From: a virus
Strand: one strand, 5' to 3'
IMG/VR virus record: IMGVR_UViG_3300045947_000024
Span: 1-22,814 of that record
DNA length: 22,814 nucleotides
The translations under genes were made by a program, and so were the position numbers. How positions within the stretch are numbered: position 1 is the stretch's first letter; each line of letters begins with the position of its first letter. Below are positions 10,960 through 19,547 of this stretch, piece after piece. The notes beneath the pieces were generated by a model that was not told the DNA's origin, searched no databases, and saw nothing but the letters and a program-made list of their open reading frames with translations.

Positions 10960-13900
10960 TTACCCCTCCGGTAAGTCACGCCAGCGGCGTAACAGGTCCT
11001 CGAAACTGAAGCGTTCGGAACTGGCTTCGACGTCGAACGTCGGCAGTAGATCCGGCGTCGTATGCGACACGCGGACCGTCTGGATCATGAACGTCGCGCT
11101 GAGCGCATACGGCGCCGACAGCAGATTGACCGTCACCGGTCGACCGCTGCGTGAATTGATGTCACGCGACTGGTAGCGAATCCGGATCTGCAGTTCGCGC
11201 CGTTGCTGCAGATGTGCGCGACCGCGGGCGCGAGCTTCCGCCGCCGACAGCCGGCGATCCTGGATTACATCTTCGATCACGCCGCTATGGACGCCGGCGG
11301 CGGCGGACGTGAACAGCAGCGCCACGGCAGTCTGCGCCGCCAGGTCGTCGACCTGGATCCACAGGTTCACGTCGTCGCCTTCGACGATCGGATACTGAAT
11401 CGCGCCGTCACCGGACGCCGGCACGCCGGTCAGCGCCGGCGCGACCGTGACGGTCGAGTTATAGGCGATCGACGCCGTGATCGATCCAGGTCCGGACGCC
11501 GGAATGCCGGTCAGCGTGTTTCCGCTGACGCCGGTATGCCGGACGACTTGCTGGCCATTGCCGATCACGGCCCAGCCGCCCGTCGACGGAAACGCGCCAG
11601 CGCCGGCGACGATCAGCGACGTCGCGCCGGCATTCACGCTGCCGGATGGCTGTGACAGTCCGGACGTGTCGGCGCCTGGCGGCGCGGCGCCGAGCGTCGC
11701 ATCACTGGCGGCGTCCGGTCCATAGGCCGACGTCGTGTTATCCGCGATCGTCGCGAGCAGCTGCAGCGCCGCCTGGCCGGCTTTCGTGCGGTAGAGCTTT
11801 CGCGCCGTCGTCGCCGCCGGTCCGATCGGCACGCTGGTCAGATTGACGCGCGACGCGATCGCCGTCGCCGTCGCCGGCGGCGCGGCGCCGAGGCTGGCGT
11901 CCGGCGTCGTGTCGGTCGCGGTCGTCGTCGTATTGTCGTTCAGCGTCAGCGCCAGGCCGAACGGTCCCATCGCATTCGCCCGGGTGCGGTAGACGCGGCG
12001 TGCCGTCGTGTCCGGTCCGCCGATCGGAATCGCGGTCAGCTGCACCTGGCGCTGGCCGGCCGTGTTCACACTCGGCGGCGCGACGCCGCCGCCGCCGGCG
12101 ATATCCGTGAACGACGTTGACGAATTGTTCGCGATCGTGCCGACGTGACCGTACGCCCCGCCGCCGGATCGGTAGACGCGCCGCGCCGTCGTGCCGGCCG
12201 GTCCGGTCGCGACGGACAGCGGAACCGATGTCGTCCAGCTGCCGGTCGTATTCGTCGCCGGCGGCGGTCCGCCCAGCGCCGAGAACGGCGCCGTATCCGT
12301 GTACGCCGTCGTCGTGTTATCCGCGATCCGCGTCAGAAACATCAGACCGCCGCCGCTCTGCGTGCGGTACAGCTGTCGGGCGATCGTGCCGGTCGGTCCG
12401 GTCGGAATGTGTGTCAGCGGAATGGCGTTGAACGCGGCCGTCAGCGTGATCCACGGACCGGACGGACCGGCGGTCGTCTGACCGGTCGCGGTTTCAAACG
12501 TGACCGCGTACGCGTATTCGGCCGGCGGCATCGATCCGCCAGTCGTCGGCGTGCCAGGAACCGGCCCCGTCGACGGCGGCGCCATCGCGTTTTGGATCAT
12601 CGTGACCGGCAGACTGGCCGGACTCATCAGCGATTCGCCGGACGGCGTTTGGAACGTCACGCCGTAGTAGTACGTGCCTGGCGGAATCGCGCCGCCGAAT
12701 CCTGGCGTGCCTGGCGTCGGCGCCGCCAGCGGAACCGGCGCGTCGGGGATCGTCGCGACCGCGCCGGCGCCGATCGTCGTTTCACCGGTCGCGGTCACGA
12801 ACGTGGCCGCCCAGGAATGGCAGCCAGGATCCGGACCGACGCCAAGTAGCTGACTGCCGATCGTCAGCGCCGGCGGCGGCGCGATCGTGCCGACGATCAG
12901 CGTCAGCCGCGGACCGACCAGCGATTCGCCGGCGGCGGTCACGTAACTGACCGCGTACGCGTGTTCGCCTGGCTCAATGCCGCTACCGCCGACGACCAGG
13001 CCGACCGGCGCGACGACTGGCGCGGCGCCTGGACCGACCAGCGATCCGCCGCCGCCGACCAGGACGCCGCCGTACCGGATCCGCTGCGGACCGGACATGA
13101 CGACGCCGCCGGCGGCTTCGTACCAGCTGGCGGTCGCGATCGGCATGATCGTCTCGCCTGGCCGAACTTCCGCCAGCGCCGCGGCGCCGCCGGCTTCGAC
13201 ATAGACGCGCGTGACCAGCTGTGATCCGTCGCGATCGACGACCAGATCGGTCAGCGTCGCATGCGTCGCATTGACGATCGACGGCGGCGTGACGTGCGGT
13301 TCGTCGTTGACGAACAGATGCACTTGTCGCGCGTAGTCGACGTACCAATAGCCGCCGATCCGTCGCGCCAGCGCGGTCAGCGAGGACGACAGTTCTTCGT
13401 TCGTCGTCGTGAATTCGTCCAGCGCCGGCAGACCGGCCGCGATATAGCGCGTGCCGTACCCGGGCGCGCCGGCCGTCACCAGGTCGATCGCGATCGTCGT
13501 CGCACTGGTCGCGGTCCAGCGTCGCGCCACAAGCCGTTGATTCAGCCCCCAGGTCCAGTCAATCGCGTTGACGTCGTGCCAGTAGTTCGCCGGCGTGCCG
13601 ACGTAGCCGTGACTGACGTTGAGGATCTGACCGGCGAACAGCCGATCGGCATTGTTCTTCGATCCGATCGTCACGATCACGTCGGATCCGATTTTCGGCA
13701 CGACGCCGCGGACGCGGAACGTACAGCGGTTCGGCTGATCGTTCAGCGCGTCGGTAATCGTCAGGCCGCCCACGATTTTCTCGAGCGAATCCGCCGGCAG
13801 CGTGCCGACGTGGACGCCGCCGACGCTGACGAAGCCGCGGCCGGACGTGTAGTTCGATCGCGTCGCGCCGCTGCGGGCGACGTTCGACAGCGCGTACAGC

Positions 13901-14019
13901 CAGGCGGTCGTTCCGACGACCAGCGGCCAGCCGGATCGCGTCGCGCCGGATCGCGCCAGCTTCGACCGCGCCGGCGTGATCGCTTTCTGCGTGCCGCTGA
14001 TCGCGAACGTGATCGTCAT
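10960..14019 (-). CDS. tail hub protein with inserted adhesin-like repeats
   Basis: A 1019-residue baseplate hub or tip protein after the tape measure (ATGA overlap). Residues 1-300 are hub-like: VSVGGVHVGTLPADSLEKIV, DALNDQPNRCTFRVRG, DRLFAGQILNVSHGY. Residues 300-870 hold repeats. Four units with Y/W-A-V/A-x-F-x-TA-x-G-E start near 352, 401, 450 and 501 (about 50 apart). Then four units with TAR-x-LYRT...IADNTTTAYTDT start near 546, 611, 671 and 738 (about 60-65 apart). Residues 815-890 resemble the hub motif GGWxxIGxxQxxRxTGxSGxTLTGIPASG, and 920-1019 return to hub sequence. So the repeats look inserted in a hub domain. The N terminus has two copies of ARSGATRS. It should bind the tail tip and probably contact the host. 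Confidence 0.88.
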   Translation of the reverse strand: MTITFAISGTQKAITPARSKLARSGATRSGWPLVVGTTAWLYALSNVARSGATRSNYTSGRGFVSVGGVHVGTLPADSLEKIVGGLTITDALNDQPNRCTFRVRGVVPKIGSDVIVTIGSKNNADRLFAGQILNVSHGYVGTPANYWHDVNAIDWTWGLNQRLVARRWTATSATTIAIDLVTAGAPGYGTRYIAAGLPALDEFTTTNEELSSSLTALARRIGGYWYVDYARQVHLFVNDEPHVTPPSIVNATHATLTDLVVDRDGSQLVTRVYVEAGGAAALAEVRPGETIMPIATASWYEAAGGVVMSGPQRIRYGGVLVGGGGSLVGPGAAPVVAPVGLVVGGSGIEPGEHAYAVSYVTAAGESLVGPRLTLIVGTIAPPPALTIGSQLLGVGPDPGCHSWAATFVTATGETTIGAGAVATIPDAPVPLAAPTPGTPGFGGAIPPGTYYYGVTFQTPSGESLMSPASLPVTMIQNAMAPPSTGPVPGTPTTGGSMPPAEYAYAVTFETATGQTTAGPSGPWITLTAAFNAIPLTHIPTGPTGTIARQLYRTQSGGGLMFLTRIADNTTTAYTDTAPFSALGGPPPATNTTGSWTTSVPLSVATGPAGTTARRVYRSGGGAYGHVGTIANNSSTSFTDIAGGGGVAPPSVNTAGQRQVQLTAIPIGGPDTTARRVYRTRANAMGPFGLALTLNDNTTTTATDTTPDASLGAAPPATATAIASRVNLTSVPIGPAATTARKLYRTKAGQAALQLLATIADNTTSAYGPDAASDATLGAAPPGADTSGLSQPSGSVNAGATSLIVAGAGAFPSTGGWAVIGNGQQVVRHTGVSGNTLTGIPASGPGSITASIAYNSTVTVAPALTGVPASGDGAIQYPIVEGDDVNLWIQVDDLAAQTAVALLFTSAAAGVHSGVIEDVIQDRRLSAAEARARGRAHLQQRRELQIRIRYQSRDINSRSGRPVTVNLLSAPYALSATFMIQTVRVSHTTPDLLPTFDVEASSERFSFEDLLRRWRDLPEG

Positions 14020-16346
14020 GCGCGCGTGCCGGTACTGCGCCAGTCGTCGGCCAGTGCATCTTTCACGACGCGGGCGATCTCGTGTTTGTCGCCCATCACG
14101 GTATTGACGTTGATATTCGTCGTGGTCGTCGTGCCGCCGCCGCCGCCGACGAATGGCGCCATGAATGCCGCCGCGGCGCCGAACGGTCCGCCGTACATCT
14201 GTTCCAGGTTCGCCTGCGAGCTATACAGCAGATTCGGCGTCGCCGTGCCGCCGCCGAAGCCGCCGGTAAAGTCCACGTATGGATTGTTGTACGAATCGAA
14301 TCGCACGGTTCCGCCGGCTTCGGCCGCGATTTTCGCCCATTCGGACGACGGTTTTCCGCGCAGCGACGGACCGCGCGACGCGATCTGTCCGGTCATGGTG
14401 CCTTGACCTTGCCGTACCAGATCCATCGCTTCGGACCAGCTGACGGACATTTTCTGGACGGTTTCGGCCGCGAACCGTACTTTGTCGCTCATGTCGACGG
14501 CGGCGCCGCCGGCGGTCGTCAGCGCGTCGGTACTGGCCTCCGCGGTCTGATTCAGGACGGTAAGACTGGCGCTGTTATCGTCGACCGGCTTTTTCAGCTG
14601 CGCCAGCGATTGATTGAACAAAGTCGTCGCCGGAATCAGACCGGTCCGCAGATGCGCGGTCAGCTGTTCGACTTCGGTAGACGTGTCGGCGATCGGCCGT
14701 TTGTACGCCGCCAGTCCGTCGCCGAACGATCGCAGATTCGGAATCAGCCCGTCGACCGTCTGACCGGTCCGCTGCAGCGCCGCGGTCGTCGTATCGGCCG
14801 CGGTCGCGTGGTCGCGTGCGGCCGTCGACGCGGCTTCGTGCGCGCGTTGGGCGCCTTCCATTGCGGCTTTCGTGTCGACGAGGACCTGGCGCGTCCGGCC
14901 GAGGGCTTCGATCACGACGCCTTGCCCTTGCGCCAGGTCGACCGACGCGGCCAGCTGTTCCTGTGCGCGTAACCGTGCCGCGGTCATTTCGGTCGCAATG
15001 GCGCGTGTCTGTTCGGCGACGCCGCGAAACTGATCGCCGACGCCTGGCGCCTTTGCTGCCAGTTCGACCAGCCAGGCGGTCGCGCTGGTCATTTTTTCGA
15101 CGAAGAACATGATCGCCGTCGTGATCGCATCGATCGGCGTTTTGACGACGCCGAACGCCCGCGCCGCGAACGTGCCAAAGTCAACGACCTTGATCCCCGC
15201 GTCGACGACGGCGATCGCGGCTGTGTTGATCCAGTTCGTCATGCCGGCGATCATCGCTTCCGTCGATCCGCCGAACGCGCGGACCATGGCCTCCTGTAAC
15301 GCCTTGACGCCGGTCGACAGGACGCCGGATTCGTTGACGGCTTTGCCGAGTTCGGCGCGGTAGTTCGACCAGCTGACCTTACCTTGCTGGATCATTTCGT
15401 CCAGACCGGCGGTCTGTTCGCCCAGCCGGCGCGTCGACGCCGCCACGGCGTCCAGAATGCCGGCGCGTGCGGCTTCCAGCTTTTCGTTCTTTTCCAGTTC
15501 GCGACCGACGATATTGTTCGCGTCGGCGTATCTCAGTTCGGCCTCCGTCAGATTGACGTGAATGCCTTCCATTTCCAGCGCCCGCGTCCGGCCGGTCAGC
15601 ATGGCGTCATTCATCAGGTCGAACGCTTCGCTGACGTCTTTGCCGGTCGCATTCGCCAGCGCGAACGCGCCGTCCGCCAGGACGCCGAACGAACTTTCCG
15701 TCAGCGCCATGCCGGCATTCAGATCGCGATTGACCGTTTGCATGAGTTCCATGTCGGTAATCGTGTTCTGCGTGCCGGCACGCAGCCGCGTCAGCAGCGT
15801 GTCGCCAAGCAAGCCGGCACTGCCCGTCAGCGTGTCGAATGAACTGGACAGATCGGCGACGTCGGATCCCTCGACAATGATGTTCGCCAGTTCCACGCCC
15901 AGCTGTTTCGCCAGGTCGATCACCAGCTGTAAGCCGGCGGACAGCAGTTCGGCGCCGAGGTTGCCGATCGCCGTTCCGATCGCGATCATCGTCGTCGACA
16001 GACCGGACGTCTGTTCGTTGACGTTCTTTGTCGACGCGGCCACGGCGTCCAGCGCCGGCGGGCCTTCGGATTCGAGCGCGCCGTACTGTGTCACGCCGTT
16101 CGCGACCGCCGCGTTCAGGCCCTCCTGTTCTGCCGCGGTCAGCGCCGCCGCGTCGCCGATGTCGTCGAGCGCGGCTTCGGCGGCGGACGCCTGGGCGGCG
16201 ATGTCGCCGCCGTCGAACGCGGCGGACGCCGCGGCCAGGTCGCCGGCGAGGCCCTCGATTGCGCCGTTCGCGTCGTCAAGACTGCGTTCCAGGTCGTCCA
16301 GGTTCGCCGCGACGCGAATGACCATTCCTGGATTACTGCCAGCCAT
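14016..16346 (-). CDS. tape measure protein
   Basis: A 776-residue helical protein just downstream of the tail chaperones, as expected for a tape measure. Residues 15-130 are coiled-coil and Ala/Asp-rich. About 140-180 (IGTAIGNLGAELLSAGL and following) and 360-415 are hydrophobic segments typical of tape measures that can insert into membranes during DNA ejection. Residues 530-600 contain two similar units, GLIPNLRSFGDGLAAYKRPI and GLIPATTLFNQSLAQLKKPV, each followed by an acidic Ser/Thr stretch. The C terminus is Gly/Thr-rich. At about 0.15 nm per residue, as known for other tape measures, the tail would be near 115 nm. GGAGG lies 11 bases before ATG 16346. Confidence 0.92.
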   Translation of the reverse strand: MAGSNPGMVIRVAANLDDLERSLDDANGAIEGLAGDLAAASAAFDGGDIAAQASAAEAALDDIGDAAALTAAEQEGLNAAVANGVTQYGALESEGPPALDAVAASTKNVNEQTSGLSTTMIAIGTAIGNLGAELLSAGLQLVIDLAKQLGVELANIIVEGSDVADLSSSFDTLTGSAGLLGDTLLTRLRAGTQNTITDMELMQTVNRDLNAGMALTESSFGVLADGAFALANATGKDVSEAFDLMNDAMLTGRTRALEMEGIHVNLTEAELRYADANNIVGRELEKNEKLEAARAGILDAVAASTRRLGEQTAGLDEMIQQGKVSWSNYRAELGKAVNESGVLSTGVKALQEAMVRAFGGSTEAMIAGMTNWINTAAIAVVDAGIKVVDFGTFAARAFGVVKTPIDAITTAIMFFVEKMTSATAWLVELAAKAPGVGDQFRGVAEQTRAIATEMTAARLRAQEQLAASVDLAQGQGVVIEALGRTRQVLVDTKAAMEGAQRAHEAASTAARDHATAADTTTAALQRTGQTVDGLIPNLRSFGDGLAAYKRPIADTSTEVEQLTAHLRTGLIPATTLFNQSLAQLKKPVDDNSASLTVLNQTAEASTDALTTAGGAAVDMSDKVRFAAETVQKMSVSWSEAMDLVRQGQGTMTGQIASRGPSLRGKPSSEWAKIAAEAGGTVRFDSYNNPYVDFTGGFGGGTATPNLLYSSQANLEQMYGGPFGAAAAFMAPFVGGGGGTTTTTNINVNTVMGDKHEIARVVKDALADDWRSTGTRA

Positions 16347-16353
16347 AAACGTC

Positions 16354-16737
16354 TTACCCTCCGAATCCTGACGCGGTTATGGACGTCTGTACGGCGTCGG
16401 CGATCCGATCGGCGTGCGGTCCCTCTTCCAGCGCCGCCGACGCGAACAGGAACGGCCGTTTCGTCATGTACTGCGTACCGAATTCCAGCCAGTACGGCAG
16501 CTGCCGCCGCACTTCGCGCGTGACCAGGACGACGTAACCGGTTCCGTCGTACGTTTCTTCGGCGTGAATACCGCGCGACGTGTCGCCGGTCCGCCGCGCC
16601 ACCCGCGCCTGACTTTCGCGGACGATGCCGTTCGCCGACGTCAACGACGCGGCTTTCGTGCGGTCGCGCATGTCGGCCAGCAGCGCGTCGAACGCCTGGC
16701 GGACCGGTCCAGTGTCGACGGTTGCGGTCAGCGTCAT
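16354..16737 (-). CDS. HK97 gp10-like neck/tail component
   Basis: A 127-residue protein with the gp10-like pattern: an N-terminal amphipathic helix (AFDALLADMRDRTKAASLTS), then VRESQARVARRTGDTSRGIH, a central beta strand (GYVVLVTR), and LPYWLEFGTQYMTKRPFLF plus a closing helix (SAALEEGPHADRIADAV). EFGTxxMxxRPFLxxA is the signature. Family members join head and tail during assembly. Here the gene lies after the chaperones and just before the tape measure, not between connector and terminator as in HK97, so it may serve as a tail component instead. ATG 16737 overlaps the TGA of the frameshifted chaperone. Confidence 0.78.
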   Translation of the reverse strand: MTLTATVDTGPVRQAFDALLADMRDRTKAASLTSANGIVRESQARVARRTGDTSRGIHAEETYDGTGYVVLVTREVRRQLPYWLEFGTQYMTKRPFLFASAALEEGPHADRIADAVQTSITASGFGG

Positions 16738-17428
16738 GCCGTCCGCCTCGCGTCCAGCGCGTCCTGGACCAGCTGCAGGTCGTTTGCTTTGACCAGCTGC
16801 AGAATCGGCGGATCGACCTTGCCCTGGCCGCGCGCCTGATAGACGACGTAACCGCGCGAATACGCGCGGGCTTCCAGGATGCGATCGACCATGCCGGCCG
16901 GCAGTCGCATGTATTCGCGCCAGGCGTCAGACGGCAGACAGCAGAATTCCTCACACAGCCGCGATAAGACCAGTTCCAGCGGCGGCGGTCCGTCGCCGTC
17001 TAAGGCGCGGTGGATCGCTAGGTAGAAGTTTTTTTTTCCCCGTCGCCGTTCGGCAAGGTCAGGTCGAGGATCTGCCGTGCCAGCCAGTCCGCGGCGCTGT
17101 CGTCCAGGTCGTCCAGGCGTTCGGCCGATACCGGCTCGTCGTACGACCAGGACACGACGCCTTTTTCCAGAATGACTGACCGCGCGAACCGCTGAAACGG
17201 ATCGGACTTCGCGGCTTCGACCTGGCGATCGGCGTTCGTGACGGCGCCGAGCTCCTGCCGAAATGCCGCCATGCCGCCGATCCGTTTCACAAAGTCGAAC
17301 GACGCGAATTGCTGTTCCTGCCGCGCCTTTTCCAGATGCCGGCCGGCCAGCTTTTGAATCGTGACCGTATGCGGCGGATCGAACGGAATTTCAATCGTCC
17401 GCTGTGTGCGTGACGCAAAGATTGACAT
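16734..17428 (-). CDS. tail assembly chaperone fusion made by -1 frameshift (GT type)
   Basis: If ribosomes slip back one base on the A9 tract at 17037-17029, translation leaves the G frame and continues without a stop to the TGA at 16736-16734, giving about 231 residues. The distal part begins NFYLAIHRALDGDG and has LELVLSRLCEEFCCLP, AWREYMRLPAGM, DRILEARAYSRGYVVYQ and ILQLVKANDLQLVQ. It has mostly G/C-ending codons, so it is real coding sequence, yet no start codon begins it near the junction. In lambda and many siphoviruses this slip makes the gpGT chaperone that loads tube protein on the tape measure. Its end overlaps the next ATG, like neighbouring genes. Confidence 0.82.
17018..17428 (-). 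CDS. tail assembly chaperone (G type)
   Basis: A 136-residue protein from ATG 17428, seven bases after the tail-tube stop (longer in-frame readings are Arg-rich and overlap it). It has a beta-rich N terminus (RTIEIPFDPPHTVTIQKLAG), a helical middle (HLEKARQEQQFASFDFVKRI, FRQELGAV) and a C-terminal acidic helix (DSAADWLARQILDLTLP). It ends after the A9 tract with KKTST and TAG. Position after the tube and before the tape measure, small size and the slip site fit lambda gpG-like proteins, which coat the tape measure during tail assembly. Confidence 0.85.
   Translation of the reverse strand: MSIFASRTQRTIEIPFDPPHTVTIQKLAGRHLEKARQEQQFASFDFVKRIGGMAAFRQELGAVTNADRQVEAAKSDPFQRFARSVILEKGVVSWSYDEPVSAERLDDLDDSAADWLARQILDLTLPNGDGEKKTST
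17029..17037 (-). promoter_or_regulatory. slippery A9 tract for -1 frameshift
   Basis: The sense strand reads GAC GGG GAA AAA AAA ACT with nine A in a row. Tandem AAA codons can re-pair one base back, after which the next codon is AAC and the frame stays open. The unslipped frame stops three codons later at TAG. It is the classical kind of site between gpG and gpT. Confidence 0.8.
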
Positions 17429-17435
17429 GACCGTG

Positions 17436-17870
17436 TTAGGACCAGACCGCCGCGCCGGTCGGCTGGACCGTCGCCGTGAATTCCGTGAGCGCGGCATTCT
17501 GCGCCGCGACTTCGTAATCGATCAGCCGCGTTTCGACCGTGAACGTTTTGCCGTCGCCGAAGCCGATCGCCAGCGTGCGCGTCCCGCCGTTCGGATCACA
17601 GTCCGCGTCGCGGACCTGCAGAATGTCGTGCGGACCGTCCGGCGTCGTGTCGAACAGACCGCTCATTTTGATGGCTGGACAGCCGCGCAGACCGGTCGGA
17701 ACGTGTTCGTTCCAGCGATCGCCGAACGCGGTACTGTCCTGGGTGCGGACTTCGATTTTCGCGCCGCCGATTTCCATGAAAAAGTTTTCGATCGCGACCA
17801 GCTGGCCGGTCGGACCCGGGCCGTCGTCGAAGCCGACCGTTACATCTGGCGATCCGTATTTGCCTGGCAT
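17436..17870 (-). CDS. tail tube protein homologue (2)
   Basis: A 144-residue beta-rich protein, with GGAGG five bases before ATG 17870. It starts MPGKYGSPDVTVGFDDG and has AIENFFMEIGGAKIEV, TAFGDRWNEHVPTGLRG, SGLFDTTPDG and TFTVETRLIDYEVAAQNAAL. The GDRWxEHxPTGLR and xGxFDT block matches the gene directly upstream (17883-18599), so the two are paralogues. This layout fits major tail tube proteins that stack as hexamers. One copy may form the tube and the other a distal or minor tube protein; the sequence does not show which. Confidence 0.8.
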   Translation of the reverse strand: MPGKYGSPDVTVGFDDGPGPTGQLVAIENFFMEIGGAKIEVRTQDSTAFGDRWNEHVPTGLRGCPAIKMSGLFDTTPDGPHDILQVRDADCDPNGGTRTLAIGFGDGKTFTVETRLIDYEVAAQNAALTEFTATVQPTGAAVWS

Positions 17871-17882
17871 GGTCCCTCCGTG

Positions 17883-18599
17883 TCAGTGCCGTTTCAGGCT
17901 GGCGAGCACGCGTACCGTGCCGTCGCCGTCCAGGTTTCCGCTATAGACGACATAGCGATCGATCGTGCCGGCGATCGGCAATGTTTTCGCCGCGCCGGCC
18001 GCGACGACGCTGGCGAACGCGATCAGGTCCGCGAACACGATGCCGTCCGGACTGTCGCGCAGTGTGCCGACAAAGCCGGTCGGACCGGTCAGCTGCGTGA
18101 CCAGCTGTAACGCTTCGCCGCCGCCGGCGGTCGCGGCGCCCTGATCGATCACGGCGGACGTCCAGTCCGCGGTCTGCGGATCCGGGGCTTGCACGATCGC
18201 GCTTTCGCTGACGGCGCCGCTGACGGTATACGTGACGTTCGCGCGTGTCAGTTTGGCGTTTTTCGCTTCGACGCTGTACGACTGGTTATACACGCCAGTC
18301 GCGACGACGGCCGTACCGCCGGCGGGGCCGACCGCCATGACCAGCGTGCGCGGCGTCAACGGCATGCCTTGAAACGCTTCGTGAATCGTGTTCTGGCGCG
18401 TGTCGAAAAATGCGCCGGTCTGCGTGACCAGGACGCGGCGCAGACCGGTCGGCGTGTGTTCTTCCCACCGATCGCCGAGACCGGTCGTCTGTTCCAGGAC
18501 GTTTTCGACCTTGTGTGTCGCCGTCTGCACTTTCGCCGGCAGCAAGTCGAAGCCGTCGACCTGGAACACGCTGAAGTCTGCCGAACCGGCTTTGCCCAT
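17883..18599 (-). CDS. tail tube protein homologue (1)
   Basis: A 238-residue protein, ATG 18599 with GGAGGTAATC just before it. Residues 1-150 match tail-tube architecture: ADFSVFQVDGFDLLPAKVQ, GLGDRWEEHTPTGLRRVL, TGAFFDTRQN, TLVMAVGPAGG. The C-terminal 80 residues are a further beta domain (LQLVTQLTGPTGFVGTLRD, YVVYSGNLDGDGTVRVL), probably displayed on the tube surface. It is about 95 residues longer than its downstream paralogue. By position between the tail terminator block and the chaperones, one of this pair is the major tail protein. Confidence 0.82.
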   Translation of the reverse strand: MGKAGSADFSVFQVDGFDLLPAKVQTATHKVENVLEQTTGLGDRWEEHTPTGLRRVLVTQTGAFFDTRQNTIHEAFQGMPLTPRTLVMAVGPAGGTAVVATGVYNQSYSVEAKNAKLTRANVTYTVSGAVSESAIVQAPDPQTADWTSAVIDQGAATAGGGEALQLVTQLTGPTGFVGTLRDSPDGIVFADLIAFASVVAAGAAKTLPIAGTIDRYVVYSGNLDGDGTVRVLASLKRH

Positions 18600-18601
18600 G
18601 A

Positions 18602-18910
18602 TTACCTCCGCGGCCGGCGCGGGAGCGGCGGCATCGGTTCATTGCGGATCGTGTCCGCGTATGACGTACCGACGGCGCTGATTTTCCCGCTGGCCAGCAG
18701 CGCGTCGATCGATCCGTCCGGCACGCGGCTACACAGTTCGCCAGCTGCCGCCAGTGTGTCGTTCGCCAGGTTCGACAGCCGGACGTTCGCGCGGAACGCT
18801 GGCCCGCGAGTATAGCTGTCCTGGCATGGCGTCGCCGCGCCGGCGGCGGCAGCGCTCGCGCCGCGGACCGTCACCGTCGCCCGCCGGATCGTTACCGTTT
18901 CGTCGGCCAT
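18602..18910 (-). CDS. hypothetical tail-module protein, 102 aa
   Basis: ATG 18910 overlaps the upstream gene by 19 bases and has GAGGAG about nine bases before it. The N-terminal half is an alternating strand with Ala-rich turn (TVTIRRATVTVRGASAAAAG), then a helical part (RLSNLANDTLAAAGELCS) and IDALLASGKISAVGTSYADT, ending in a basic proline stretch. No family recognised. Located between the tail terminator and tube genes, it probably belongs to the virion or assembly module. Confidence 0.68.
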   Translation of the reverse strand: MADETVTIRRATVTVRGASAAAAGAATPCQDSYTRGPAFRANVRLSNLANDTLAAAGELCSRVPDGSIDALLASGKISAVGTSYADTIRNEPMPPLPRRPRR

Positions 18911-19101
18911 ATGGTTCGCTCCTCAAAGGCATGTCCGCAGCGCCGGCAGACGTCATGCACGGTCCGACCGAAGCCAGCGGAGGCCTGGCGCTGGTCTGGA
19001 CCAGCGCCGCAGCGCGGACACAGCCGCGACGCCGGCCGGCGTGCCGGTTCGCCGGATTCGTCCAGGATCAGCGGCGGTCGGTCGGATTCCGGATCGATCA
19101 C
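18892..19101 (-). CDS. small zinc-ribbon phage protein, 69 aa
   Basis: GTG 19101 overlaps the upstream TGA (GTGA). Two Cys pairs, LCPRCGAGPDQRQ and VCRRCGHAFEE, are separated by a Gly/Phe loop (SAGFGRTVHD) and would form a zinc ribbon. The CPxCGAGPxxRxxSxGFGxxHxVCxxCG pattern recurs in phage tail modules, often without known function. The N-terminal 25 residues are polar and proline-rich. It may bind nucleic acid or be a chaperone-like assembly factor. Confidence 0.78.
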   Translation of the reverse strand: MIDPESDRPPLILDESGEPARRPASRLCPRCGAGPDQRQASAGFGRTVHDVCRRCGHAFEERTIWPTKR

Positions 19102-19547
19102 GGAAAGTCCTGTTCTTCGACGTACAGCCGAAACTGTGTGACCAGTTCTGTCACCTTGATTCCGCTCAGCTGTTCAAACGGTAGAAGCACATTCCGATCG
19201 TGCGGCAGGTACCACGGCGTCCAGCCGACGACCGGCAGCGCCGACGACCGCAGCAAGTCGATCACGGTTTCAATAATCCGCTGGGCTTCTGACTGGCCGG
19301 CGTACGTGGAAAACGCATGGACGTTGACGGCGATTTCCATCAGCCACGGTCCGCGGCCGAGGCTGCTGACGTTCGTTTCGGACGCCAGTTCGTACCAGAC
19401 GAACGGAAAATCGGCCGACGAGTCGACGGACGGATCGTCCGTGACTTTGCGTCCGCCGGCGCCGACCGGCGGCGGCGCCGTCAATGCCGGCACGTTCAGC
19501 ACTTTGAACACGGCTTGACTGACCGGCTGCAGCGCAGAATTCGCCAT
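19098..19547 (-). CDS. tail terminator protein (DUF3168-like)
   Basis: A 149-residue protein whose ATG directly follows the TGA of the head-closure gene. It has the tail-terminator layout: N-terminal helix (LQPVSQAVFKVLNV), a strand with a Tyr/Pro block (DFPFVWYELASET), WLMEIAVNVHAFSTYAGQSE plus a long helix (AQRIIETVIDLLRSS) and a C-terminal strand (VTELVTQFRLYVEE). Members of this family form the ring that caps the finished tail and joins it to the head. Gene order (connector, closure, terminator, tube) supports this. Confidence 0.83.
   Translation of the reverse strand: MANSALQPVSQAVFKVLNVPALTAPPPVGAGGRKVTDDPSVDSSADFPFVWYELASETNVSSLGRGPWLMEIAVNVHAFSTYAGQSEAQRIIETVIDLLRSSALPVVGWTPWYLPHDRNVLLPFEQLSGIKVTELVTQFRLYVEEQDFP

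Noticed and set aside
13261-14406. Long plus-strand open frame opposite hub and tape measure
   Set aside because: Composition is that of an antisense shadow, and it spans the junction of two well-supported genes.
17029-17037. T run (plus strand) as a rightward terminator
   Set aside because: No rightward gene ends here; the run is the A9 slip site of the leftward chaperone gene.
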